From Yeosuana aromativorans (GTDB lineage Bacteria > Bacteroidota > Bacteroidia > Flavobacteriales > Flavobacteriaceae), in NCBI RefSeq assembly GCF_014646655.1, contig NZ_BMNR01000012.1, positions 1 to 53,611 on the forward strand: a stretch of 53,611 nt of DNA, read 5' to 3'. The first letter of the stretch is position 1, and every line of letters begins with the position of its first letter. Below are positions 1 to 7,785 of the stretch, in pieces. A program made the position numbers and the translations under genes. The notes under the pieces were generated by a model. It saw nothing but the letters and a program-made list of their open reading frames with translations. It was not told where the DNA came from and made no database searches.

Positions 1-115
1 TCAGGAACCAAGCGTCTTGTTCCGTTTCCCTTTTGGGAAAGTGCCCCAGTTTTTCCAGTGCCTCTGTCACTGGAAAATTACGGGCTGTTTCACAATTTAT
101 TTTTTTTCTTTTCAT
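1..115 (-). CDS. N-terminal fragment of a CHC2/toprim-type DNA primase-like protein of a mobile element (partial)
   Basis: Reading the minus strand from an ATG at 115 gives 38 open codons that run off the window without a stop. The start resembles the N-terminus of zinc-finger (CHC2) primase-like proteins encoded on Bacteroidota mobilizable elements: a short basic lead, a Cys at residue 8, then a helix ending in EKLGHFP and an Asp-Ala-Trp-Phe-Leu stretch where these proteins begin their zinc-finger fold. The gene follows the VapE-type gene in the same direction, a usual pairing of such elements. The toprim and remaining zinc-ligand parts lie outside the window, so the family call is by resemblance only. 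Confidence 0.5.
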   Translation of the reverse strand, partial: MKRKKINCETARNFPVTEALEKLGHFPKRETEQDAWFL

Positions 116-144
116 CAGCTAAATAATTTATTTTTTCCATTTTC

Positions 145-334
145 ACCTACCTACTTACCTAAACCTTTATCAATAAGGGTTAAGGTCTTAGGTCAGTTCG
201 AAATCCACCTTACCTTTCTTACCAATTAGGTAAGTTGGAAGGGAACCAGGTAACTTGGTTCTTAATAAAGTTACCTGAGGAACCCACTGAAACCATGGGG
301 CATTCGGTCCCTCTAGGTAACTAGGTAGGTCGTT
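145..334. repeat. Iteron-like cluster of AGGTAA/TTACCT hexamers
   Basis: Between the partial primase gene and the VapE-type gene, AGGTAA occurs on the plus strand at 228-233, 248-253 and 315-320, and as TTACCT at 155-160, 210-215 and 271-276. Near copies lie at 219-224 and 323-328. Chance would give about 0.1 copies in this length. Two plus-strand copies sit within small inverted repeats (CCAA...TTGG near 223-238, AACCA...TGGTT near 244-260). This could be an element replication or transfer origin, or a regulator array; function is inferred from position beside primase/helicase-type genes. Confidence 0.5.
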
Positions 335-1534
335 TTAGCCATTTATAGGTAATTCCAGTTCCCATGGACTGCTATTAAAAGTCGGTCTTGCCAAATATCC
401 ATACACCTGCCGCTTGGGGTGCTTCACGCGCTGAAAGTTAAAACCCGAAAAGGCCTTGCCAATGTTCACTTGGTTGAGCCTCACGTTCAAACAGGACAAT
501 GTGACCATGACATCGGATGCCGTCAGGAAATCCTCGATCTCGGTCGATTTCTCATAATACTTGGCGACCAGCTCCTGTTCCGTGGTGAGCCTTGTATATT
601 TCTTGTTCCGTTCCTCGTTTTCACGGATATCCTGGATTGTCAGTTCAGGATTGAAACCATGGTTCTTATAGGCCAGATGGTATGCTTGTGTCCATACACT
701 TTTGATATCAACCTCTTTTGAATACGCAAAATCAATCTGGCCCTTTAGCTCAAAGCACAGCCAACGCACGGAACCCGTTTCATCATTGAGAAAGGAGGAC
801 ATATTGGTGGACCCCATAAAGGAACATATCCTGGGCAGGGTGGTGTTCTTTCTGTCATAGGGCAGTCTTTCGTTGATGAATGTCTTGGAGAAAAAGGCCT
901 TTAGGGCGTTGACATCTTTTTTGGAAAGCACGGCCAGTTCATCGAGGTTAAACAGAAAATTCCTGCACAGTTGGATCCTGGCATCCTTATCGTTACTGAT
1001 GTCCTCGGCCATATATTCGGCCAGTTCGGGCGGGCACAGGTACCTGCACCAGGTGGACTTGCCAGAGCTTTGTCCTTTGTGGCTGATTATCAAGGCCTGC
1101 TTGTTGAAATAATTGGGCTCAAGGGCACACCGTATCGCCCGGACCAACCATTTCCTTAAATGGTATAAGAAAGCATCATCGTCATAGGTGGGCACATGGG
1201 ACGCCAATTTTGCAATATGGTCAGATCCGTCCCATACGGGAAGGGACTCAAAATAGGCCTTGATAGGGTTGTGCCTCTTGATAAGTTCCGACTTGATCAA
1301 GATCTCGAGCTTGGCGGAACTGATCTCGATTCCCGCTTTGGCCAGCTCTATGATCAAAGAGTTCACGTTGAGATAGTGCCATGATTTGTCCCCTTTAAGT
1401 GATATCTGGAAATCATGCGATATCTCATTATAAAAGATATCATACTTTGAGCAGAGATATTCATGGGTATAATCATAGATTGTTTTCTTCTTGGAGTCTT
1501 TGACCAAATAAAGCCTATTGTTCGTTGGATCCAT
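335..1534 (-). CDS. VapE/virulence-associated E family P-loop protein (mobile-element primase/helicase-like)
   Basis: 399 residues. A Walker A motif, GQSSGKST, lies at about residues 154-161 and a Walker B-like FLFNLDE at about 193-199, followed by an Arg-rich sensor region (SVRWLCFEL). This matches the VapE family, P-loop proteins related to superfamily 3 helicases and found on phages, satellites and mobilizable elements; in Bacteroidota they usually accompany an excisionase-like protein and a primase. The ATG start at 1534 follows a 106-nt gap from the upstream excisionase-like gene. The DNA is clearly more GC-rich than the rest of the window, consistent with horizontal transfer. A role in element replication is inferred. 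Confidence 0.8.
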   Translation of the reverse strand: MDPTNNRLYLVKDSKKKTIYDYTHEYLCSKYDIFYNEISHDFQISLKGDKSWHYLNVNSLIIELAKAGIEISSAKLEILIKSELIKRHNPIKAYFESLPVWDGSDHIAKLASHVPTYDDDAFLYHLRKWLVRAIRCALEPNYFNKQALIISHKGQSSGKSTWCRYLCPPELAEYMAEDISNDKDARIQLCRNFLFNLDELAVLSKKDVNALKAFFSKTFINERLPYDRKNTTLPRICSFMGSTNMSSFLNDETGSVRWLCFELKGQIDFAYSKEVDIKSVWTQAYHLAYKNHGFNPELTIQDIRENEERNKKYTRLTTEQELVAKYYEKSTEIEDFLTASDVMVTLSCLNVRLNQVNIGKAFSGFNFQRVKHPKRQVYGYLARPTFNSSPWELELPING

Positions 1535-1640
1535 GTCTTACGCTTTGGAAAACGGCAAAAGGTATTGCCATTTGATTAAGAATTGATTTTGGAAATTGAA
1601 TGCCCCTGCCTTCTTTTACTTCTAAAGGTGCCGTAATGGT

Positions 1641-1892
1641 TTAGGCCCCCATCACAAGATCAGGTTTGCGGCTATTTTGCAGTAACCATTCCACGAGTTT
1701 ACTTTTCTCGAAAAAGAGCATCTTGCCGTTGGGCTTGGAGTGCGGGATCTTTCCGGAAGCCGTCAGTTTATAAAGGTAGCTTCTGGATATGCCCGTATAG
1801 TCACAGGCCTCATCAAAGGTCAGGACCTCTTTGCTTCCTATCAGTAGTTTTTCCAAACGATCCAATCGTTCAAGAATTAATAAAGTGTCCAT
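1641..1892 (-). CDS. Excisionase-like helix-turn-helix DNA-binding protein
   Basis: 83 residues. The middle (about 24-70) is a winged-helix of the MerR/excisionase type (HTH_17): a helix with LTFDEACDYTGIS, then RSYLYKLTASGKIPHSKPNGK and a wing ending in FEKSKLVEWLL. Such proteins act as recombination directionality factors or regulators for mobile elements. The N-terminal 20 residues are a Leu/Glu/Arg helix likely to dimerise. It is encoded just upstream of the VapE-type gene on the same strand. A perfect 18-bp palindrome lies 27 bp upstream of its ATG and may be its own operator. No integrase is visible in the window. Confidence 0.8.
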   Translation of the reverse strand: MDTLLILERLDRLEKLLIGSKEVLTFDEACDYTGISRSYLYKLTASGKIPHSKPNGKMLFFEKSKLVEWLLQNSRKPDLVMGA

Positions 1893-1919
1893 TTTTATTG
1901 TTTTTAGGTTAATAAAATG

Positions 1920-1937
1920 AACAAAAGCGCTTTTGTT
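1920..1937. promoter_or_regulatory. 18-bp perfect palindrome upstream of the excisionase-like gene
   Basis: AACAAAAGC followed directly by GCTTTTGTT is perfectly self-complementary and lies 27 bp upstream of the ATG at 1892. A second small inverted repeat, ATCCC-TTTTT-GGGAT, follows immediately at about 1938-1954. The position fits an operator for autoregulation by the helix-turn-helix protein or another element repressor. Binding is inferred. Confidence 0.45.
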
Positions 1938-1954
1938 ATCCCTTTTTGGGATTA

Positions 1955-2344
1955 TGGAACTAAAGGTATAAAAGATGGCTATTGAAAGAATGAAAATTTT
2001 GATAATTTATTCACAAATAATTGATAAACAACACATTAAAACAAAAAATATTAAATTATATAATGATTTCTTTCAGTGATTTTATTTGAATACTTATTGT
2101 ATCAAATGACATTAATTTTAAAGGACAGAAAACGACCTGATTCTTGGTTTTTTTAGGTTATTAACAATTGAAATCTATGGTCTTTGTAATTTTTGTAGCT
2201 TGAAAGCGCAGTTTTTTTACTTAAACCACTTTGTTCAAAATTTGAAAATCAAGAAATCTGTGATTAGATTTCTTATGATAATAGAAATGAAGTTGAATTC
2301 TAAATAAGAAACAAAGAATCCAACCTCAAATCTTTTACATTGTT
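1955..2344. other. AT-rich intergenic region between mobile element and NO-reductase operon
   Basis: No convincing gene on either strand. Base composition falls here from the GC-rich mobile element to the AT-rich host background, so the element boundary may lie here. The only promoter-like feature is a weak TACCTTTA on the minus strand, upstream of the excisionase-like gene. No terminator for the minus-strand genes upstream was expected or seen. Confidence 0.4.
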
Positions 2345-4570
2345 TTATTTGGTAATTTTTCTTTTTAAATTATAAATGGTTTCATCAATAGCAAACCAAC
2401 AGAAGTAAAAAATACCAACTGAGAATATGATATCTCCAACCATACGCATCCATTTAAGTGTTTGAACAGTAGGCGAGTAAAGCAACTCAGAGTCCCTCGC
2501 GAATGAATACCCTTTGGTTATGGAAGTATAAGCTTGAATAATACCAACGGGAAGCAGGCTTAAAACAATCATGGCTATTAAACCAATATTAAGCAGCCAA
2601 AAAGCTCTTTTTAGCTTTGTATTTGACCACATTCTATCAGAATAGAAACGTAAACAGATCAAAATAAAGCCCATACCCAGCATACCATACACGCCAAATA
2701 AAGCCGCATGGGCATGTACCGCAGTTGTATTTAAGCCTTGTATATAGTATAGTGCAATCGGCGGATTGATTAAAAATCCAAAAATACCCGCTCCAACAAA
2801 ATTCCAAAAAGCAACAGCTAAAAAGAAAAATATGGGCCATTTGTATTTTTGCATCCATTGTTTACTTTTCAAAAGGTTCCAATTCTCTCTAATTTCAAAT
2901 CCCATCAGTGTCAGTGGGACCACTTCCAAAGCACTAAATGTAGCGCCCAATGCAATAGCTTGAATAGGTGTTCCTGAATAGTACAAATGGTGCAATGTGC
3001 CAATAATACCACCGGCTAAAAATATAGAAGCGGAGGCAACAGACACACGTCCTGCGGTTTTTGTAGATATGATCTTCATTCTTGAAAATATAAACGCAAT
3101 AATGACGGTTGCAAACACCTCGAAAAAGCCCTCTACCCATAAGTGGACAAGCCACCATCTCCAATAATTAATAACAGGTAAGCTACTGTTCTCACCATAC
3201 ATGAGTCCAGAGAAAAAGAACATACCAATCGCTAATACCGATATTAACAATATGATCAATAAGTGTTTAGATTCATCGTTCTTACGAATACCATAAATAA
3301 TATGGCGGCTTACCATGATCACCCAAAGCACTAATCCAATGCCTAAAAATATTTGCCAGAATCTGCCTAGATCCATGTATTCGTAGCCTTGGTGGCCAAA
3401 AAAGAAATTAGCCGTTAAATTAAAAAACTGGTGTATGCCCAGCCATTCACCAAACATAGAACCAAGTACAATAACTATTAGGGCAACAAATAAGAAATTA
3501 ATGCCAAAAACTTGATATTTCATTTCTTTGCCTGAAATCATAGGAGCCAAAAACAGACCGGTACTGAGCCATATTGTAGCAATCCAAAACACTGCAAGCT
3601 GCGTATGCCATGTTCTGGTTACTGAATAGGGGAGGATATCCGATAAATTAAATCCAAAAAAGGCTTGACCTTCAACGGTATAATGCACGGTGATTACCCC
3701 TAAAACAATTTGCAAGGCAATGAGCAACGAGATGACTATAAAATATTTTAACAGGGCCTTTTGAGATCTGTATAATTTAAGATTTACTAGTGGATCTGAA
3801 TCTGGTTTTGTAACCAAATCACCCTTTTCATGGTTTAGTAAATAGTAATAGGTAAGTATGCCGATGAATAACAACAGTAACACAATGGATAACCCGGACC
3901 AGACTAAAGAGCCCTTGGTAATTGTGTTGTCAATTAACGGTTCGTGTGGCCAATTTGATGTATAGGTGTAATCTTTACCGGGTCTGTTGGTACTGGCTGC
4001 CCATGATGTCCAGAATAGAAAAGCATTGAGTTGTTCTAATTTTTTAGTATCCGTTAAGGCACCTTTAGGAATGGCGTAAACTTCTTTTCCCTCTGAAAAA
4101 ATAGATGTGTAATGTTTGATGTTTTCTTTAATGGCAGCTAACTGACTTTGCGAAATGGTTATTGACTTGTCCGCTTCATTATAGGTATTTGTTTTGATAT
4201 CCTTGATTAAACGTGCTTTTAAGGCTGCTTTATTTTCAACATCTAAATTTTCATATTTAGAATTGAAATCCTTTTTAGCCCATGCATCGAGCATGAATAC
4301 TGCTTCTTTATGGATCCAGTCCGCAGTCCAATCGGGGGCCACATAACTGCCGTGTCCCCAAATGGATCCCACTTCCATACCTCCAATAGACTCCCAAACG
4401 TTTTGTCCTGTTTGAATATCTTTTTTGGTATAAAGGACCTCTTGGGTCTCCTTTACAATAACGGTATCTGGTATGGGAGGTTGTGTTTGGTAAACTTCAG
4501 TTCCAATCCAAATTAGTGTTATGAAGGATAGTACAATAACACTGGTAAATGCAATCCATGTTTTTTTCAT
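2345..4570 (-). CDS. norZ: Quinol-dependent nitric oxide reductase (qNor)
   Basis: 741 residues, usual for the single-subunit quinol-oxidising NO reductase, which reduces 2 NO to N2O in the cytoplasmic membrane. There is an N-terminal membrane anchor (about 7-25), a periplasmic region to about 220, then a haem-copper-oxidase-like membrane bundle. Expected metal and haem ligands are visible: His322 (TWHTQL), His476/Glu480 in HLWVEGFFE, His527-His528 (LHHLYYSG) and His619/His621 (HAHAALFG). The long N-terminal extension separates it from cytochrome c-dependent NorB. It is the last gene of a three-gene minus-strand operon with a cupin and a 2Fe-2S ferredoxin, so NO detoxification rather than complete denitrification is likely; no other denitrification genes are seen. 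Confidence 0.95.
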   Translation of the reverse strand: MKKTWIAFTSVIVLSFITLIWIGTEVYQTQPPIPDTVIVKETQEVLYTKKDIQTGQNVWESIGGMEVGSIWGHGSYVAPDWTADWIHKEAVFMLDAWAKKDFNSKYENLDVENKAALKARLIKDIKTNTYNEADKSITISQSQLAAIKENIKHYTSIFSEGKEVYAIPKGALTDTKKLEQLNAFLFWTSWAASTNRPGKDYTYTSNWPHEPLIDNTITKGSLVWSGLSIVLLLLFIGILTYYYLLNHEKGDLVTKPDSDPLVNLKLYRSQKALLKYFIVISLLIALQIVLGVITVHYTVEGQAFFGFNLSDILPYSVTRTWHTQLAVFWIATIWLSTGLFLAPMISGKEMKYQVFGINFLFVALIVIVLGSMFGEWLGIHQFFNLTANFFFGHQGYEYMDLGRFWQIFLGIGLVLWVIMVSRHIIYGIRKNDESKHLLIILLISVLAIGMFFFSGLMYGENSSLPVINYWRWWLVHLWVEGFFEVFATVIIAFIFSRMKIISTKTAGRVSVASASIFLAGGIIGTLHHLYYSGTPIQAIALGATFSALEVVPLTLMGFEIRENWNLLKSKQWMQKYKWPIFFFLAVAFWNFVGAGIFGFLINPPIALYYIQGLNTTAVHAHAALFGVYGMLGMGFILICLRFYSDRMWSNTKLKRAFWLLNIGLIAMIVLSLLPVGIIQAYTSITKGYSFARDSELLYSPTVQTLKWMRMVGDIIFSVGIFYFCWFAIDETIYNLKRKITK

Positions 4571-4597
4571 TGTGATAAATTTTTAAAATTTTTGGGG

Positions 4598-4933
4598 TTA
4601 TAATGTAGCGTTAATTCGTTCTATACTATCAAAATTTGAAATAGACAGTCGAACGATACAGTCTGATAAACATCTTAAATCATGTGGGATATTCTCATCT
4701 AAAGCAATTAAATCTCCTTTTTTGAGGACTTGTTTCTCACCGTTTACTCCAAAATCAACCTCGCCATCAAAAAGTTCTAGGATTATAGGAAAAGGAGCCT
4801 TGTGCTCTTTCATGGATTGTCCTTTTTTCATTACGATTCTGACCTCTTTTGAGGTTTTGGTTTTTAGTAGTACTGTGACAGATGGTTTATTATCTTGATA
4901 GGTAATGTTTTCCAATATTGATATTGTATTCAT
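4598..4933 (-). CDS. Small cupin-domain protein
   Basis: 111 residues forming a single cupin barrel: HKAPFPIILELFDGEVDFGVNGE in the first cupin motif region and KKGDLIALDENIPHDLRCLSDC in the second (His about 92). The first-motif His cluster is reduced to one His (in KEHKAPFP), so metal binding may be weaker than in typical cupins. It lies 13 nt after the ferredoxin gene and 27 nt before norZ on the same strand, so it is surely co-transcribed. Similar small cupins occur next to NO or haem-related genes; a sensing or protective role is inferred only. Confidence 0.8.
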   Translation of the reverse strand: MNTISILENITYQDNKPSVTVLLKTKTSKEVRIVMKKGQSMKEHKAPFPIILELFDGEVDFGVNGEKQVLKKGDLIALDENIPHDLRCLSDCIVRLSISNFDSIERINATL

Positions 4934-4946
4934 GATTTTGATATTT

Positions 4947-5267
4947 TTATTTGTGGTCTGTAATTATTTTAAAAGTGAGATTGTTGATTTTTTCATCTAA
5001 TATGATTTGACAGGCCAAACGACTCGTATTATCAACATAATTAACTTGATTGAGTGTTTTCGTTTCAGATAGGTCTTTTGTATCATTTAGTGAACCTTCA
5101 ATAAGTTTTACATGGCAGGTACCACAAAGGCCGCGTCCAAGACATTCTCCAATGTCTTCGTAATACCGATCTACGACAAGCTCCATTAAATTGGGGTATT
5201 CAAAACGATTGAATGGGATTTTGATGGATTCATTGTTGCTTGTTATAATGTTCACGTTAAAATTCAA
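4947..5267 (-). CDS. [2Fe-2S] ferredoxin (adrenodoxin-like spacing)
   Basis: 106 residues. Four cysteines fit a plant/adrenodoxin-type 2Fe-2S cluster: Cys42-x5-Cys48-x2-Cys51 (ECLGRGLCGTC) and Cys86 (RLACQ). It is a small soluble electron carrier. It is the first gene of the operon with the cupin and norZ and sits directly behind a promoter with a strong palindrome. qNor takes electrons from quinol, so the ferredoxin is not obviously its donor; it may serve repair or another NO-linked reductase. The start used is TTG at 5267; a GTG four codons later is an alternative. Confidence 0.85.
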   Translation of the reverse strand: MNFNVNIITSNNESIKIPFNRFEYPNLMELVVDRYYEDIGECLGRGLCGTCHVKLIEGSLNDTKDLSETKTLNQVNYVDNTSRLACQIILDEKINNLTFKIITDHK

Positions 5268-5327
5268 TTTAAAATCTTTTAAGTTACTAAAATGCCCTTG
5301 TTTTTCAAAAGCTTATTGGATTGGGTA

Positions 5328-5376
5328 CAAATTTAAGTTATAATTTTTAAATAGGATAAAAATATCCTATTTAAAA
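5328..5376 (-). promoter_or_regulatory. Promoter and 32-bp operator palindrome of the ferredoxin-cupin-norZ operon
   Basis: On the minus strand a -7 element TAAATTTG (plus-strand CAAATTTA, 5328-5335) fits the Bacteroidota consensus TAnnTTTG. No TTG is found at the expected -33 spacing. Instead a perfect inverted repeat covers that region: arms 5345-5358 (TTTTAAATAGGATA) and 5363-5376, with a 4-nt AAAA spacer. The core GGATA-N4-TATCC has the dyad geometry of a dimeric regulator. Its centre would lie about 38-40 nt upstream of transcription start, fitting an activator, though a repressor is equally possible. The regulator is not in the window. Confidence 0.65.
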
Positions 5377-5839
5377 TAAAATTATCCTTTGACGAAGAAT
5401 GGACCAGAAATTAATAGACTTTTAGAAGCAGGAAAAAAATTAAAATAAAGATTTTAAAAAAATAGACATACAGAGAATAATTGGTTACTAGTCAAAATGC
5501 CTTATGTGATGAGACAAAAATGAAAATAAGATATTGTCAATAGGAATAACTTGGACGTTTTATTAATATTTGAAATTTTATATGAGCTAACAGATTGTAA
5601 CCGCTACGTTTCTATTTTTCATATTTTTGCCCTGTGATCAATAATTTGTTTGAAAAAACAGTTTCTCCAGAGGTTATTTGAGGATAATTTTTCCATTTAT
5701 TCGAATAACTTGATAGAAAGCGATGATTGGTACATTTGGAGAGTAACTAATTCTAAAATATATTTCAGTTATTCTTTATAGTGTAATATTTTACAAACTA
5801 ATTTCAAAATTGTTTGTGATCTAAAATAAATAGAAAGAA
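5377..5839. other. AT-rich intergenic region between divergent nor operon and ClC gene
   Basis: About 460 bp without a supportable gene. A lone extra ATTATCC half-site at 5381-5387 follows the palindrome of the nor operon. The rest is AT-rich and should contain the promoter of the ClC gene, but no good TTG-N19-TAnnTTTG match was found by eye. Confidence 0.4.
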
Positions 5840-7120
5840 GTGAAATTAAAGCGAAGAAGAAAATTAGTAAAATATTTAAACGTTTTAGACCAACCAATAA
5901 AGTTTAACCCTTTCGCTTTCAATCGGACTTTTTGGTTATGGGCTTTTCTCGGATTAATTGGTGGTATAATATCCGGTGTATATTGGGTTGGGTTGGAATT
6001 TTTAACTCACATATTAGCAATATTTGAGGGATGGAAAGTTATTCCGGTAATGGCTATATGTGGGTTTCTAGCTGGCTTGGTGATTCATTTCATTGGTGAC
6101 CCAGGAGAGATTCATCTCATTGTGAATAACATTCGCTTCAATAAAGGCAAACTTGACCCCAGGAACAATCCTTCTATGATTCTTTCTTCTCTACTGTGTG
6201 TTGCTTCCGGCGGTAGTCTTGGCCCTGAAGCGCCATTGGTACAAGTAACAGGTTCAACTGGAACTTGGTTGGGAAAAATGTTCAGATTGAAAGGAGAGGA
6301 GTTAAGGTCATTGAGCATTGCAGGTATGGCCGCTGGTTTTACGGCATTATTTGGAGCCCCTTTGGGCGGTAGTTTATTTTCTTTGGAAATACTGCATCAT
6401 GAGCACGCGGTCGAATATTATAAAGCGATTATTCCAGCCTTGGTGGCAAGCTGCTTTAGTTATTTGGTATTTGCAATAATAATTCATTTGGGACTTGCTC
6501 CAATATGGGATTTATCTGCCTATGAATATTCAGGAATTTTTGATTTTGGTTACGCTATCTTATTTGCAATTATTGGAGCAGGTTTCGGATGGGCATTTAT
6601 TTTTAGTACAAAGTTTTTTAAATCTATTTTTGATAAAAAACCAATCCCTATTTATTTGAAAACTTTAATTGGTGGTTTTGTACTTGGAATAATAGCTTTT
6701 TATTTTCCTATAACACGATATTTTGGACATCAAGAAATTAACGAACTCTTATCAGGAAATTTTTCAATAAAATTATTATTTGCGATTTTGATTTTCAAAA
6801 TTATCGCTATTTCAATAACCGTAACCTCAGGTTGGCGGGGAGGATTTATAATTCCATTGTTCTTTGTTGGTGCAACTTTGGGCTTAATTATTCACCAATT
6901 GTTTCCATCAATAAATCTGACCTTGGCAATTGTGAGTTGTATGGGAGCAATAAACGCCTGTGTTACGCGAACACCAATGAGCACTACCATTTTACTTGCG
7001 ACCCTGACAGGTTTTGGACATTTTATACCAATTTTATTTGCAAGTTTAACAGGTTATTTCTTGGCTCCAAGAATACCTTTTATCAGTTCACAATTGGAGA
7101 ACGGAAAAATTCAACACTAA
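5840..7120 (+). CDS. ClC-family chloride channel/antiporter
   Basis: 426 residues, about ten hydrophobic segments. The ClC signature is clear: GPEAP at 128-132 is the equivalent of the GREGP anion-selectivity motif, with Glu130 as the gating glutamate, followed by LVQVTGSTGTWLG; GAPLGGSLFSLE comes next, and GWRGGFIIPLFFVGATLG matches the later pore loop. No C-terminal CBS domains, as in short bacterial ClCs. It moves chloride (or another anion) across the inner membrane, perhaps with proton exchange. The start is a GTG at 5840; a later start would remove a basic leader (KLKRRRK), which could be cytoplasmic. It is divergent from the nor operon. Confidence 0.9.
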   Translation: MKLKRRRKLVKYLNVLDQPIKFNPFAFNRTFWLWAFLGLIGGIISGVYWVGLEFLTHILAIFEGWKVIPVMAICGFLAGLVIHFIGDPGEIHLIVNNIRFNKGKLDPRNNPSMILSSLLCVASGGSLGPEAPLVQVTGSTGTWLGKMFRLKGEELRSLSIAGMAAGFTALFGAPLGGSLFSLEILHHEHAVEYYKAIIPALVASCFSYLVFAIIIHLGLAPIWDLSAYEYSGIFDFGYAILFAIIGAGFGWAFIFSTKFFKSIFDKKPIPIYLKTLIGGFVLGIIAFYFPITRYFGHQEINELLSGNFSIKLLFAILIFKIIAISITVTSGWRGGFIIPLFFVGATLGLIIHQLFPSINLTLAIVSCMGAINACVTRTPMSTTILLATLTGFGHFIPILFASLTGYFLAPRIPFISSQLENGKIQH

Positions 7121-7545
7121 CTCTGTATATGCATACCCCTCTCTTTAAAAATAAAATTTAAGAAGTTTTGCTTTATGAAATTAGATCAATTAATCTATTG
7201 ATTGTCTGGCAGAACGGTTGAGAGCTATTTCTTTAGGAATATATTTATTGGTTGAAATATTGGTGGTTCCATGAATGTAGAAATCTTTTTTTTAAGATTA
7301 TATATTTAATTAATAAATGAATATATTGAACTAAATCTCTCCTAAGAGAATAAAAAAAATCTTTCGTTTATATCACAACTTGATGAATAATAAAGTCTGT
7401 AGAAAATAAAAATCTTAATTGTTTCATTAAAAAAGAATATTCTTTTCTATCAAATTACATCAATTAATATCAAAAGCTATAAATCATCTTAAAACTTCAA
7501 AATGTTGTACCTATGTTGTACCCAAGGCATTTTTATAAAAAATAA
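7121..7545. other. Intergenic region with tandem TGTTGTACC repeats next to tRNA-Met
   Basis: No gene is supportable. Near its right end TGTTGTACC occurs twice at 7503-7511 and 7514-7522, an 11-bp period. The repeats lie about 60 bp from the 3' end of the tRNA-Met gene, a common integration target, and resemble arm-type or residual attachment sequences. No integrase is present in the window, so this is only a hint of a past insertion. Confidence 0.35.
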
Positions 7546-7571
7546 AAGGGTTTCAATTTCTCGAAACCCTT
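7546..7571 (-). terminator. Hairpin downstream of tRNA-Met
   Basis: Arms AAGGGTTTC (7546-7554) and GAAACCCTT (7563-7571) flank an 8-nt loop. On the minus strand the hairpin follows the tRNA by 11 nt and is followed by a T-rich stretch (complement of ATAAAAAATAAAA), fitting an intrinsic terminator for the tRNA transcript. Confidence 0.65.
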
Positions 7572-7582
7572 GTTATTACTTG

Positions 7583-7656
7583 TAGCGAGAGCGGGGCACG
7601 ATCCCGCGACCTCCGGGTTATGAATCCGACGCTCTAACCAGCTGAGCTACCTCGCC
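7583..7656 (-). tRNA. tRNA-Met (anticodon CAT)
   Basis: A 74-nt cloverleaf on the minus strand without encoded CCA. Acceptor GGCGAGG pairs with TCTCGCT (two G-U pairs at the ends), D arm GCTC/GAGC, anticodon loop TTCATAA with CAT at 7620-7622, T stem GCGGG/CCCGC. The anticodon stem has an A31-C39 mismatch next to the loop. The T loop is ATCGTGC rather than the usual TTCGAnn, so the 54-58 pair is swapped to A-T. An elongator methionine tRNA is most likely; an Ile2 tRNA read through lysidine cannot be excluded by sequence alone. Confidence 0.93.
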
Positions 7657-7667
7657 TTTTAAGGCTG

Positions 7668-7697
7668 CAAATATAAAAACAATATTATTGTTAGCAA
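7668..7697 (-). promoter_or_regulatory. Promoter of tRNA-Met
   Basis: On the minus strand TTG (plus-strand CAA at 7695-7697), exactly 19 nt, then TATATTTG (plus-strand CAAATATA at 7668-7675). This is a full match to the Bacteroidota primary sigma-factor consensus, ending 11 nt before the tRNA. Confidence 0.75.
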
Positions 7698-7785
7698 ACA
7701 TAAGTTATGCAAAATATTATTAAAAAATGTTGTTAAACTTATCAATTTATGTATATATTGAGCAACATAAATTTTAAAAACACTT

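Noticed and set aside
17-229. Plus-strand open frame of 70 codons
   Set aside because: It is antisense to the primase-like start and covers the repeat cluster; its composition is Phe-rich and resembles no protein.
419-721. Plus-strand open frame inside the VapE-type gene
   Set aside because: It is a shadow of a well-supported minus-strand gene with a clear Walker A.
5389-5448. 19-codon TTG frame in the nor-ClC gap
   Set aside because: Too short, and there is no promoter or family support; treated as chance.
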